Assembly: GCF_963678635.1 (NCBI RefSeq)
Contig: NC_087068.1
Coordinates: forward strand, 54,026,213-54,090,212
Origin: Symsagittifera roscoffensis
Lineage: Eukaryota; Xenacoelomorpha; Acoela; Convolutidae
Direction: 5' to 3'
DNA length: 64,000 nt
Of the stretch, positions 52,901-64,000 are shown piece by piece. The notes under the pieces are model-generated. The model ran no database searches and had not been told where the DNA came from. It was given only the letters and a program-made list of their open reading frames with translations. Position numbers and translations under genes: made by a program. Position 1 is the first letter of the stretch. The number at the start of each line of letters is the position of its first letter.

Positions 52901-54537
52901 AACTATTTTTAAACCCAATTTGTGTAATGATAAATGATAAATCAATGTTAGTTTGTAATGTAATTTTAATACTAGTTGAAATACCTTTAAGCGTCAGTAT
53001 TTTAGATAGATTCATCGCTGTACAATGCCTATAATTAGTAAGTTTTCAACCATCTTTTTTGCAGCTGTTTCGATGTTCTAGTTTTTTCTACGAAGCTTGA
53101 TTTTAAGTTACAAACTTTACGAAGTACACTGCAATCATTTTCTTTTTCCTCTGACGACAAGCATGTTTGCCTAGAGCGTAAATTGTAAGAATCTTATCAC
53201 TAGCCCTTGTAAATTTTTTGGTTCTTCATGTAAATGAAAACTATTTTCAATAAGTTGCGGCTTCCTAACGGAAACAAGAATAGTGACCAAGCGTTTAATT
53301 TTCTTTAGATTCATTTTGACTAGTCGACCATTACAGCATTACTTTTTACAAAAACTTTGCAATCAGTCAAATAAAATTTTTATCGGAGAAGAGACTTTGC
53401 CAAAAACTTTGCCTTCGCCCAGTAAAAGAAAAACAGGAAAACCCTTTTTCAATTGATAATCTGATAGGTAAGTATATTGGTCTTCACTTTCTTATAAAAC
53501 ATCTGAAAGTGATTAAATGAAACGTGATCAAAGATGAACCGCAATCCCTCAAAATTAAAAATTTTGGCATTCTCAACGCCTAGCCTTGAAATTTTTGACT
53601 GAATTCACAAATTAACCTATAAAACACAAAGACTCCACTCTCTGTAAATTGCTTTCGACGGAAAAAATGAATATAAAAAGGGCTGTAAGCTGTGTAAGTA
53701 TTTTTATCTTCACTTCGATGTGCCAAAAATTTGAAGCCTGAAAGATTACAGCCAAATCTGGTTTCAATGTTAGAAAGAAACTCAATAATTTCGAATCATA
53801 ATTAAAACTCCATAATAACTTCATAATAGTCTTGAGAAAAAAAAGAAAAAATTGCGATGTTAGATTTTTCAGAAATCCGATACTATCTAAAAACCAAAAC
53901 TGTCAAAAAATGATCCAAGGTTTGGTGTTTTTTCACACCGACGAATTTCACAAAAAAATCTGAAAAAAGCTGTAATAAATAAACTAAGGTTCAAAAAACG
54001 ACACCAAAAATAAAAACCAAAAATACCAAACTTGACAAGAAAGGAACCAGAAGATCCCAGTATCAAGAGCCAAATTACATATGCTAATATTTGGATACTA
54101 AAAAATCTCATTTTTATAAAAGATACTCAAAAATTATATGTGTTTAGAAACTTCAAGGTAAATTAAAATTCACGTTCACTAAGCTCAAATAAACTGGGGA
54201 TCAGTCTTCCTTTTTTATAAAGTGTTCGCAGATAGACTCAAATAAATGGGATCAGTCTTTCTTCTATAAAAAGTGTTAGAAAAAAATATATTGCCGTGTA
54301 TGATGTGTTTAATTGAAAAATGTTAAATAAACTCAATGGCAAAATTAAATCTTAAAAATTTTAGTTTTGAAGGCTATATTTGGTAAATCGTTTGAAACTC
54401 GTCATAAATAAAAAAAGTCTGAGAAAAGTTATTAAACTTTCTTGATCAATACAAAAAATGAATTTATGGAGCCAAAAAAGGCAGTTAGAGATCTTGAGAG
54501 AATCTAACAATCAAGAGATAACCATCAATTACGTAAG

Positions 54538-54821
54538 CAAGACTGCTCGTATTTAAGGCGAAGCTCTGAATGATCCGACGCTTTTTTGAAGTGTCTCAAA
54601 TAAATGTTGTTTAAATTATTTTAAAAAGCAAACAAGACTGCTCTTATCAGTGCAGATTTCAGAATGTACAGAATGCCTTTTAATGTCTACAGAAGAATTT
54701 TCGTTTAAAGACGTTTGCAGAAAAATTTCAAAAAAAAATTGTAAAGTACTTTTGAGATTATTTTGAAAACGTTTGACTGCTCGTATCAAGACGATGCATT
54801 GAATGTCTGACTGCCCTTTAA

Positions 54822-54895
<74 letters not shown>

Positions 54896-55180
54896 TTTGA
54901 AAAATTATAAAACGATTGGAAAATTCAAATATTTCGCCTTTTTTATATTTTTTTATATTCCCAATTTATACTTATTTTATACTCTCCTTCGCTTTATATA
55001 AAGTACAGAATGAAAATTTTTTTGACTATTAACGCAATAATAAGGGCAAATTGCTTGCCTCTATTCAAATTGGCAAAGATTTAATTAGCCGCCTACGATC
55101 AAATAGCACGCAATATATCGTGCGTTAAGTATTCCAAATTGGCATTTTTAAAGCTCCATAACTGTACAAAAATTTTTTAA
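54538..55180 (-). mobile_element. Family A element, reversed, with three successive 3' ends
   Basis: Reverse-complement 3' ends (CAAGACTGCTC-like) occur at 54538, 54633 and 54775, followed by family A internal sequence to about 55180 (TTAATTAGCCGCCTACG; AAGTATTCCAAATTGGCATT). Either nested or tandem truncated copies. A TA microsatellite (54825-54890) interrupts it. Confidence 0.5.
54825..54890 (+). repeat. (TA)n microsatellite
   Basis: A run of about 33 alternating AT/TA units without interruption. Confidence 0.95.
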
Positions 55181-55811
55181 ATCTTTAACCAAACATGAGC
55201 TCAAAACTTAAATATTTATCAGATAATATTAAAAATTATGTAACAGGCAAGTTAAGAGTCAAATTTGGTCTGCAGAAAAAAAAACGCCCAAGTACAAACA
55301 TCCAGTCACCATCTCCAGTAGTCCGAACAAAAAGAAATAATATACGGACAATAAATACAAGCGTTTTTATCGCTTATTTGCACATATCTGCGGCTTCCCT
55401 GCCTTCACCCATCATCCCATCATCCAATAAAAATTTCAAAAAAAGTGATATAAGTGGCATATACTAACACATTATTGGGATCTAATACGATAACCTATTT
55501 CAATTCGAAAGAATTTCTCAGCCAAATTAGATCAATGCAAATTTTAAAAGCGGTAACAGAAAACTTTCCCACGCATTAATTGATCAAAATGAACAATATT
55601 CCCAAGTTTCAAATGCCCATAAGTTTAAAAAAAACACAATCACAGGTAAAATAATCACTTAAACGATTCATCCACAAGCGAAAGGACCAAATACGAGCTG
55701 TTCAACCCAATACAAGAGCCGTTGTTGTGCCCCGGCTTAAGAACTACATGCTATTTTTTTGGTTATTATTCTGGGCTCAATAATGTTGCCTCACCCTCAA
55801 GCAACGAACCT

Positions 55812-55884
55812 GGATCATGGTAGGTCTCGAATATGCGACTTTTCGATTGAGAGGCGGGCACTCAACCAATTCACCAGGGCTCCC
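55812..55884 (-). repeat. tRNA-like SINE head
   Basis: On the minus strand GGGAGCCCTGGTGAATTGG resembles a tRNA acceptor plus A box, and CATATTCGAGACCTACC a B box. Between them CTCTCAATCGAAAAGTCGC is typical of tRNA-derived SINE heads. The mismatched acceptor rules out a functional tRNA. Confidence 0.55.
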
Positions 55885-56208
55885 ATTATGTTTCTCTATT
55901 CTATTGAGCCTCTTTATAAATTTCTGACGCCATAAAGTTGCCAAGAACGGTCAACTAAAGATTTGAAAAAGGAGTACCACTCAGTTTTTAACCGTCCGTC
56001 TCTTTCTTTGACAGTCGGAACAAAAAATGATTTCTCTGAATTGCTTATGAGGGATTTTCAAAACCAACTTCGATTATCGAACACAGTTGTATGGAAGTAT
56101 AACCCAAACTACTGGTTCACATATCAACCCGACAACCTCGGTCTAACATCAAATGGGATAGTTTGAGCAAATAATTTTTGTTTAATCGACCCTATTTATG
56201 TTTTTATT

Positions 56209-56678
56209 GTTCCGACTTGCAAAGAGTGGTTTTTTCTCCAGATCAATTTCGACATTTCAACTAGTCATTCCTGAACAGTTTTTATGAAGCATCTAAAAGC
56301 CAGTGATATCCTACGCTCAAAGTGACAAAAAGTAAATATTTTACCTGTGATTGTTTTTTGAAAAGTTATTGGGGTCTGAAGTTTGCCAATTTGGCTATAT
56401 GGGACACTTAACGCCCGAAATATTTCGTGCTCTAAACGCGTAGGCGGCTATTTAATCCACATAAAAATTGCTTCAAACTCAATTGAGGCAAGATAATCTT
56501 TTTACACTTGTCATAGCGTGTGGGTGGAAGTAATTGAAAAACAAAAACCCAAAAAAAATCAATTTTTTTTTTCAAAACTATTATAACTGTTTTTAATTAA
56601 TAACTACAGAAACTATTTCGGAGACAATGAAGGGCAATCGAAGCAATCGGGGCTTAACCCTGATACCAGTAGTCTCTT
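56209..56678 (+). mobile_element. Family A Helentron-like element, copy A4
   Basis: Starts ATT-GTTCCGACTTGCAAAGAG, has the middle motif AACGCCCGAAATATTTCGTG and AACGCGTAGGCGG, and ends with AATCGGGGCTTAACCCTGAT and ACCAGTAGTCTC before TTTT. More diverged than A2/A3 but alignable from end to end. No coding capacity. Confidence 0.6.
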
Positions 56679-58284
56679 TTGTGAATTAAATCAGCAGGGC
56701 AGCAAAAGCCAATTCCCTTCTAGAATCAAGTACTGTACTGCCTTTGCTGTATTGACTTTTGCATGAGTCAGAAAAAAACCCAAATAGTAGTCAACGCAGT
56801 TTTTCATTATTCATCAATTGCTTTCTAAGCACAAACAGTAAGAAAACATGTAGGCGTCGAAAACATTTGAATAAAAAATTTTGATAGATTGTTTAAATTG
56901 GTATTCTACTCAAAGCAAAGAGAGACATTGTTCTCAAACCGATTTCACAGGAGCATTTTCTAAGAGCTTGCTAATTAAGACCAAAAAAAACGTAATTGGC
57001 GTAAATTGAACAGTATAATCACTAAAAGCTTTCAAAATGGATTTACAGCAGGATCAAATTAAGTGCGGCATTTGTGAGAAGCCAAATTGGCCATTAAGTA
57101 AACATAATTCACTTTCGTCAATAGAAACGAAAAAAGAGCGTCAAGCAAAAAAAAAAGAAAAAAAAAACTATAATGTCTGTAAATCAGCAATGCAACCTCC
57201 CGGCTTCATAAAAAGAACAATTAGCGTTGTAATCAAAATAGCTATAGCAATAGATATTTTTTGAATAACCTACTCATCGTCAAGAGATGTTGCTTATACA
57301 GTGCTGGCTTAAATTATACAGACGAAACGCATATAACTCGAAATTTAAAGCCTTTTCCTCAATTTGGGTTAATTTTGGGTTAAAATAATGAGAACAAATA
57401 TAGCTCGAAATTTTAAGTGGTGCAATTCGAATTGCGAAATTCTCCCCCAAAATAATTGCGAAATTCTCCCGCTTTTTGGCTTTTTAGTCGATTACAAATT
57501 ACGCTACCACTACCAAGTCATTATCTACTACATTCTAGCCCAAGAAAGTTAAAAAGGTTATGATCTTCATGAGTTGTAATAATTCATATTTTTGTTTGAT
57601 AGACAAAAAACCTCATTTTAATTTTTTTTAAATTGAAATCAAAGTTAAAACATTTTGCGCAATTTTAGGAAATTATGCTTTTCTTGAATTTTGTTGAGGT
57701 TCATAAGAAACTGATTTTACCATCATTCTGTTAGTTATTAAAACGGTAATTTTCGATTTACTAAAAAGCCAGAAGGAATTCATTTTTATAGTGAAGTTTT
57801 GGGCCTAATTTTTGCAAAAACCTTGAACCATAATGAGTTTGCTAAAATTTTTAGCCAATTCTGCTAGCATCAATTTACCCAAAATCAAACCAATTTGAGG
57901 CAAAGTTGTTTTTAATTTCAAGTTTTTTTTATTTTTTCTTCCGTATAATTTAAGTCAGCACTGCATAACACAATCATCAGTTTTTTTTTTCAAAATTTTC
58001 GAAAAACAACTTTGAAACAAAAAATAAGTTTTTCAGACAAGCAATTGTCATTGAGCAGTCTAAAACGTTTTTTTACGCACGGAAGAAATAAATAAGGATG
58101 AACTAAGTACAAAAAGGATACAGGACAAAAGTAAATTGAATTTTTTATAAGCTACATGGTGTTATTAATCACTTTCTAGGCGCTAATATGATAATTTTGG
58201 TTTTGGCATAATCTGCGGCGGAAGTCTTCGAAAACATTTCTTTTTTGAAAAAATGAAATTTCTTTCAAAAACTTTTGGTGTTTC

Positions 58285-58336
58285 CAAAAAGGCAGTCGGA
58301 AGAAAAATCAGGACTTCGTCCTGATGCGAATAGTTT
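58285..58336 (+). mobile_element. Family A 3' end, diverged
   Basis: AAAGGCAGTCGGAAG, hairpin ATCAGGACTTCGTCCTGAT and GCGAATAGTT before T residues. The hairpin is kept as a perfect pair although its sequence has changed, which argues the fold matters. Confidence 0.55.
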
Positions 58337-60170
58337 TTTGGTAGTGGTTGATTTCAAACTCAGTCACCCAAGATAACAATATTTGCGAGGTCGAAACTAA
58401 CTTCAACTCTCAAGGAACAACAGTTTTATTAGGTGGGCAAAACAAAGAAACAGCTCCAGCACTCAACCAAAAACATGTCAAAGTCACTCAATTATAAAGA
58501 GATCTTAAAATTTCCTGCACTGATAAATTAAAAACTCCACTGAGAAATATGCAGTAAGTTTTCCATAAAATGCAAAAAAAATGTTCGAAGTAGTACGGTT
58601 TTTTAGTTATTGTGCAACTAAAATAAATTAACGACAAAACAGGCTTAATCTAGTCTTATGGTGCTCACTCGAGTGACGTTTTTGTATAAGATTTTCCAAT
58701 TTGTAATTCCGCTCTTGTAATGACTTCTCTTGGAAACATTTTTTTTAATCTTAAAAAACTACCTTGCATAGATAAACAGAACTGGTTTTTGCATAGATAA
58801 ACAGAACGTGTAAGCATCCGATGTGCCAAACATCCAAAAAATCAAAAAAAAAATGTTACACATGCAAAAAACAGCTTTTTTCAAAAAATAGTGCAAAGAT
58901 ACAGTTTGTTTCGTTCGCTTAAAAATGCTACAGTTGTCAAATGAAGGCGGATCGACGCGTTCGCGCCATCGTGTTGCAAACTGGCCAACAGTGATTAGAA
59001 GTCGATATGAAAATAAGAGCTGGTTATCGCCCTGAAGTGGGGACGCGCACATAGCGCGCCCACAGGCAAACTTAAACCGAGAGTCGACTAAATTGAAATC
59101 TTATAATTGAATAATGTCTTGTTTTTGAAACTCTTCTGTCATATTTTTGTATAATTGATACATAAGTTCGGATGTTTGATATATTGGATTTTTGCCCCAG
59201 ACCTAAAATTTATTTGGGATTTGTCTACAATCAGCTTTGAAAATACGCCAGCTCAAGCTGTTTCATCAATTTGAGTGTAGTCTTTTCGTTAAGACGAGAA
59301 AGTTAAGTGAAAAAAATATTTTCAGTGGTTTTTAAGATGAAGTTTGGAACTGTTAGTTTTTATCTTTGATCAAAAAAAATTGCAAAACAAAATTAATTTC
59401 TCGTTCAATCAAATTTATCGAGTTTCTTTGAATGTATTTTTTTAAAGAACAAAATTGTAGAAGATTTTCGTTAACCAATTAATCAGAAAATAGTGCTCAG
59501 ATGTTAAAAAATCAACCCTTTAAGTCTTCCAAACTTTTTTTTCGAATTATTCAAAAGTCAATGTTGTAATTTCTAAATCACTAGTTGGTTGTTGGCACTT
59601 GCTTAAGATGATAATATATAGATGTTTTCGGGAAAATTCGGAGCAGGGTGATGTGAAATGTCTCAAACTGTGAAAGGAAGCTTTTTGGGAAGAAACGCTG
59701 AAACTTTTTCAATTAGACATTTAAGAATCAATCGAGCAGCGCCGCCTTGCTGATTGAATGATTGAAATAATCCTACTTAAGCACGAAAAGTTATCCTGCA
59801 AATCTTGTAAGATTTTTGCAAATGAGGGTTATCTTGCAAGAAGAACTACTTTAAAAAAATTTTACGAAAAAATACTTGGAGCGCAAGAAAAACACTTATA
59901 GAGATCCAATTCGATTACGGTCCCAAAGAGTTTGAGTTAGGGTTCGGATAAAAAAAATTAGGTTGACCATGTTTTAGAGTTGTTCATTTATATGCTTATT
60001 TTCCCGCTTTCGTAATAAGTAAAAGTATCAGGTTGTAGTTATAGTTCATGCATTACGAATTAGGGTTTCCGAAAACACAGTTTGATGTTTTTTTTTGAAT
60101 TTTTCATCTAGCTTTGCAACTTTAGTAGTTGAAACTTAATTTGTTGTTGTTTATGACAATTGTTCGAGTA

Positions 60171-60656
60171 TTGAATGATCATTTCCCTTATCGATCAAGG
60201 CAGGCTATCTCGCAAGATCTTGCAAAACCAAGCAAGATTCATGCAAAAATCATGCAAAATCATGTATATTGTTAATGAGTCAATTAGCTCGAGATATTTT
60301 GAATGTTGTGTTTGCATATATTTACGATACTTTGTCATGTTCATATATTATGCGGTAATATTTTTCTTTTGGTATTTTCTGCTGATTTGTTTATGTATGT
60401 AAATGTTGCCACTACACTTCCTTTACAAACGCTGTAGGTTGTCTTAGCGTTTAAAGCTGTTTTTTTTTCTCACGAAAAATCATATCTTTAAAGATACTGC
60501 TTTAAAAATTTGACTTCAAAGGAGGTTATCTAGCAAGATCTTGCAAGAATCTTGCAACGTTCTTAAAGAGATGCATCGTCTTTAGAAGAATCTAGCATGA
60601 TTTGCAAGATCTTGCAAGATAGCCTCCCTTGATCGATTAGGGAAACGATGTTCAAT
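60171..60656. mobile_element. Miniature inverted-repeat element, 486 bp
   Basis: The left end TTGAATGATCATTTCCC then TTATCGATCAAGGCAGGC, TATCTCGCAAGATCTTGC pairs with the right end GCAAGATCTTGCAAGATAGCC, TCCCTTGATCGATTAGGGAAA, CGATGTTCAA over about 56 bases. GCAAGATCTTGC is palindromic and occurs again inside. The short interior frames are not supported as genes. A related piece lies near 59795-59840. Confidence 0.8.
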
Positions 60657-61029
60657 CTATGCTCTAAGAGCTCAACCAATCAACCTGTTTTCAATACATT
60701 TTTGAATTTTTTTTGCAAGGTTTGCAAGTTGAGTATTCACTTGTCATATAAATGTAGATAGGACTAAAAACTGGATGTAAATCAAATGATAGAAAACGAT
60801 AAATATTCGTTATGGATTTTAACAATTTTTGAAGCCTGAACGAAGTCTTTTTGCTCCAATTTGGCGGGACTGAGATCCGAGATGCTATTTATTTAGAATA
60901 GCACAGACATATTAGGGTCCTCCTCGTTGTATATTTGATATTGAGAAAAAAAAATCGAGACACAATTTAGAGCTGTGAGAATGATCATCTCAAGTATTAT
61001 GGGGAGAGAAAAGAAAAGTTGCATGCAAC

Positions 61030-61066
61030 ATTTCTGTTCTACTTGCACAGCAACTAGGTACTCAGG
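61030..61066 (+). mobile_element. Family B 3' end, diverged
   Basis: AACATTTCTGTTCTACTTGCACAGCAACTAGGTACTCAGG matches the family B pattern (CTGTGC...GCACAG, CAACCGGCTATTCTTG) with several changes. The 5' end was not located. Confidence 0.4.
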
Positions 61067-61159
61067 TTTGCTTTTGCGTTTCATTTTAATGCTAAAAAAG
61101 AATCTTATGAAAAAAACAAGGGATGCACTTTTCTGTGCATTTTTCTGTGCATAACAAAC

Positions 61160-61649
61160 CAATTGTTCTAATTTTGAAATCACACAAAGTGATTCGGGCA
61201 AAACGGGATTTGTCGGTCCAGTCTCGTCGGTTGAGAATGTCGCTGAGTACTTCCAGACCATACGAGTGGTATCCAGCACCCAGCCACTCGCCCAGGAAAA
61301 ACAACTGGCCGAAGATGTTGATAATGTACAAGACTTTGATAAACAAGTAAAGTAAACAAAGATAGTTGCCGTAGCGTTTCGAGATAACGCAGAATATTCT
61401 AGAAAGAGTAACGCGCAAATGGCCGAAGAATCCTAAGCCGACGTCTCGCTGACTGTCGAAGTATCGGTCAAAGTGTTTGGCCAGATATTTGACTGTCTTA
61501 GTCCACAAGTCTGGATTTAGCACTGATTCGAATGTGGAGGCTGTGTTTACTATTTTGTCGATGTCCAGGCCGGTTGAGATGCAAATGCCCCGCCAGATTG
61601 TTCTTGGAAGATAGAAGAAGACGCCTTGCATGGCCAGAAGGATTGGCAC
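61160..61649 (-). CDS. Innexin, central exon (TM2 to extracellular loop 2)
   Basis: Acceptor TTTTGCTTAG is followed by GTGCCAATC and an open frame of 163 codons to donor GTTTGT at 61159. It begins VPILLAMQGVFFYLPRTIW, the innexin TM2 that normally follows YYQW, so the upstream exon should end in those residues. The intracellular loop (KHFDRYFDSQRDVG) and TM3 (YLCLLYLFIKVLYIINIFGQ) follow, then loop 2 (GLEVLSDILNRRDW; RITLCDFKIR with its first conserved Cys). Innexins form gap junctions and hemichannels in invertebrate plasma membranes. I found no N-terminal exon between 61650 and 64000; it is presumably beyond the window. Confidence 0.92.
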
Positions 61650-64000
61650 CTAAGCAAAAAGTAAAAAAAAAGATAAGGTTTTTTTTTAGGATTTGGACAG
61701 AACAAGCAGAGTGATTATATAAAGATATTAATGCTTTCACAAAAAAAAACACAAAAGTTTTTTTAAGAAAAAAAACTAACAAAAGAAAACAATGACAAAC
61801 CGAATTAAAAACTTTTCAATTTTTCTGTGCTGAAAAATTAATTTTTTTTGCAGTTCTTGATTCTCAAAATGGCGTAGACAAAATCCAAAAAGTAATTGAC
61901 TTGAGTAAAGCTAAATTAGGTCTAAATAGGCTATCGTAAGCGGCATAAATTAAGCATAAATAAGCTTGATGGCTTGCTTTATCCGCTCAAAATTGGACCA
62001 AAAATCAAGAAAATTTTTTTCGACACTGAGAAAGATTTTTCAAAATCACGATTGAAAAGGTTTTAATATAATATATCAGGACCTTTCCGATGTCGTGATT
62101 TTGTGGTACCTCATTTGCATGGAAAACCAAAAAATAACTAAAACACACCTTAAATTAAAAAAAGTCTTCTCGATTTTTCAAATGGTCGGAACAAAAAGGA
62201 TAGCCGGTTGGCGTGCATTTAGAGCACAGAATGTTCCGACAACATTCATGAAAAAGTACAAAAACAAAGTTCTTTGACTTTCTCAGTTCTTCAAATTTGT
62301 TTTGTTTGTTATACGTGATGTGATGAAAAACTGTATACACACGTAGATTCTAATAAATTAGGCACAGCGGTAAGAGTTATCTTCAAAAAAAAGAATAACA
62401 AACATAAGATGAAGAAAAACAACCAGAAAAAAAAAATTTCACAGAGAATTTTGAAGTTTTTTTGATATCTTTTTTTGCTGGAGAAGCGCAAAATGAAGCT
62501 TCCAAAATTCCAAAATAGTTTTCATAAAAATAAGTGTTTTAGCCTCAATGACAAATTTAACAACGTTTCTATCATTATAGTTGTTCACTTTAATGGCTCG
62601 TAATTGGTCTGAAATTAAACCAACTTTTCTGGACACAGGAAAATTTTCTTGAAAAATTTTCATTATTGTTCGATTCACTACTGAAAGGGCTTTAATATGA
62701 TATACCAGTCAACCCATTCCGAAGATTGTTTCTGCTACCTGAATTTGCCAAGAAAAAATTTTACCGCACCCGAGTACATAGTTTTTCTGCGTTTTCAATG
62801 TTCGAAATTAACATGTTTTTGATTTTTTCAAATAATTAAGTGAAAGCAGCTGTTTTTTTGTCACAAATGTCCCCTTTGAGATTTCTTGGAGGTAGTCAAA
62901 TTGTGTTGAAAGAAAACACATACCCCACGCAACGCAATGATTTTCGATCTGGAGCCTAGATTCAAATACGAAATTTCTTTGAACTATCAAAATTACGTGA
63001 AAAAGACCCAAACTTTTGGTGGCAAGAAAATGTATTTTTTAAAACCAATTATATCAACTTCCTAGTTGCAATAAGCAATGTTTACATCTAATTAAAACGC
63101 AACCTAATAATTTTATTGCTCCAACCATATTATAAAGTGGGACAAAATCATGACCTGAAAAATTTTTTCACCTGTATAAAAGCAGCTCAAAACGCCCTCT
63201 AAAAAGATAAAAAGTAATTAAAATTTACAATAAAAATTCAATTCCAAAAAAGCATTGTTGAGAAAAATTAGTCAACAAATTTTACGTTTTCACAATAATT
63301 TTCATCACGTGAACGACACTGAATTAAAAGACCTCCTTCCAATTTGTTTGTGCTTTGTTCAAGCAATTGTTATTCTGGGTGCTCGTTTGTTTCCAAGACT
63401 GATAACAAAAAAACGGTGGAGAAAAATAGAAAAATAATCTACAACTCATTTTTGAAAAAAAAAATTCTTTTATTTTCGTTTCTCCGTATTCTTTTTAACA
63501 GCTCTCTTTGTCGAATCACCTGCACTTTGCATTTGCAATCAAGATTTCTTGGTTTCATTTTAAAACATACAGGCAGAATCAACAAATATTCTGGAACGGG
63601 TTTTGAATACGAGATTTTTATGTTTCACAACTAAAAAGAAATTGTTTTTAAATGTTTTATGTAATTGCTGTTTTTATATGAAAGCATTTTAGATGAAATG
63701 TTTTAAAGTCCAAAATGATGCTCTATGACATTTTTTTCAATTAATTTATGGGCTAACTCGGCTAATCTGGGATAACTAATTAGCTTGATGTTTATAATGA
63801 TCTTTTATCGTGTAATTTCTGTTGTGAATTGATCCGCCTCAAACTTTTTTTTAGATTCAATTCGGGCTAGCTAACTGATCCAAATTACGCAATAATAGGC
63901 GAAACAACTGTGTTTGAAATTGCGTAGAGGAGACGGTAAACTAGGAAAAACTTGAAAAAACTTGTCTGTTTTTTTTTCCACCGGTAGCTACTTCTGTCAA
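61650..64000 (-). other. Upstream innexin intron with family B elements
   Basis: No exon is visible: the QCW and YYQW motifs of an innexin N terminus were not found. The stretch 61850-62750 holds two reversed, tandem family B copies, and ATTGCTCCAACCATATTATAA near 63117 looks like a diverged family B 5' end. Other frames look like chance. Confidence 0.5.
61900..62735 (-). mobile_element. Two reversed family B elements in tandem
   Basis: On the minus strand, GTTCCGAC-like internal sequence runs down from about 62735, then the family B 3' end (ATTCTGTGCTCTAAATGCAC, CAACCGGCTATCCTT) at about 62240-62192, directly followed by TTTGTTCCGACCATTTGA, the family B 5' end of a second copy that runs to about 61900. 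Internal GGTTTTAATATAATATATC motifs occur in both. Head-to-tail order mirrors A2/A3. Confidence 0.55.

Larger units (their letters stand above)
51064..61159 (-). other. Innexin 10 kb intron with many repeats
   Basis: The intron interrupts the conserved second extracellular loop. It contains the ATCGAT-rich inverted-repeat element (51318-52445), reversed family A copies (52671-52900 and 54538-55180), a TA microsatellite (54825-54890), a tRNA-like repeat (55812-55884), copy A4 (56209-56678), the 3' end of a further family A copy (to 58336), a TIR element (60171-60656) and a family B 3' end (to 61066). A 52-bp near-duplicate (ATAAAGTGTTCGC / AAAAAGTGTTAG) lies at 54186-54287. No other exon is supported. 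Confidence 0.75.

Noticed and set aside
55195-55467. Plus-strand 90-residue frame
   Set aside because: It overlaps the end of a reversed family A element, has no splice or start support and matches nothing known to me.
57037-57264. Plus-strand 75-residue frame with two CxxC-like cysteines
   Set aside because: Low-complexity Lys-rich run, no domain, and it lies within the innexin intron on the opposite strand.

Overview
This is animal nuclear DNA, not bacterial. It is AT-rich, its genes are split by GT-AG introns of up to 10 kb, and most of it is transposable-element debris. The innexin gene excludes a plant, fungus or protist and points to an invertebrate. The innexin sequence style and a pyrimidine-CAG acceptor just before the start codon of the other gene fit a nematode or nematode-like ecdysozoan, but the species cannot be fixed from the sequence alone.

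Only two host genes can be supported. (1) A four-exon plus-strand gene (14952-20146) encodes a 176-residue protein with one N-terminal membrane anchor, a coiled coil and a Pro/Gln/Ala-rich tail. It resembles small Golgi type II proteins of the GOLM/CASC4 kind. (2) A minus-strand innexin gene has two conserved exons, 61649-61160 and 51063-50543, separated by a 10 kb intron. Its first exon lies beyond the right edge, and a last exon may follow a strong splice donor at 50542.

Everything else recognisable is mobile or repeated DNA. From left to right: a decayed Ty3/gypsy element on the minus strand (about 8297 to 3868) that runs into a tandem array of its own LTR plus pol tail (4101 to 94); a 2.3 kb foldback element (8806-11131); a non-LTR RT remnant (14020-13145); a terminal-inverted-repeat element inside intron 2 of the first gene (16893-17706); a nearly intact non-LTR retrotransposon with a 14-bp target-site duplication (21814-25587); a second gypsy fragment (29276-27455); a truncated BEL/Pao element (about 42002 to 36869); a separate 5' LTR/primer-binding-site region (44155 to 43534); and a TA-flanked inverted-repeat element built of ATCGAT motifs in the innexin intron (51318-52445). 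Three tRNA-like sequences look like SINE heads.

The most interesting pattern is a set of short dispersed elements of about 0.5-0.6 kb in two sequence families (A and B). Both begin near GTTCCGAC, carry the complementary GTCGGAAC near the 3' end, then a GC-rich hairpin, then a short tail ending in CTTG before TT. Both form head-to-tail tandems. This matches the structure described for non-autonomous Helentron-type rolling-circle transposons. No Rep/helicase gene is present in the window.
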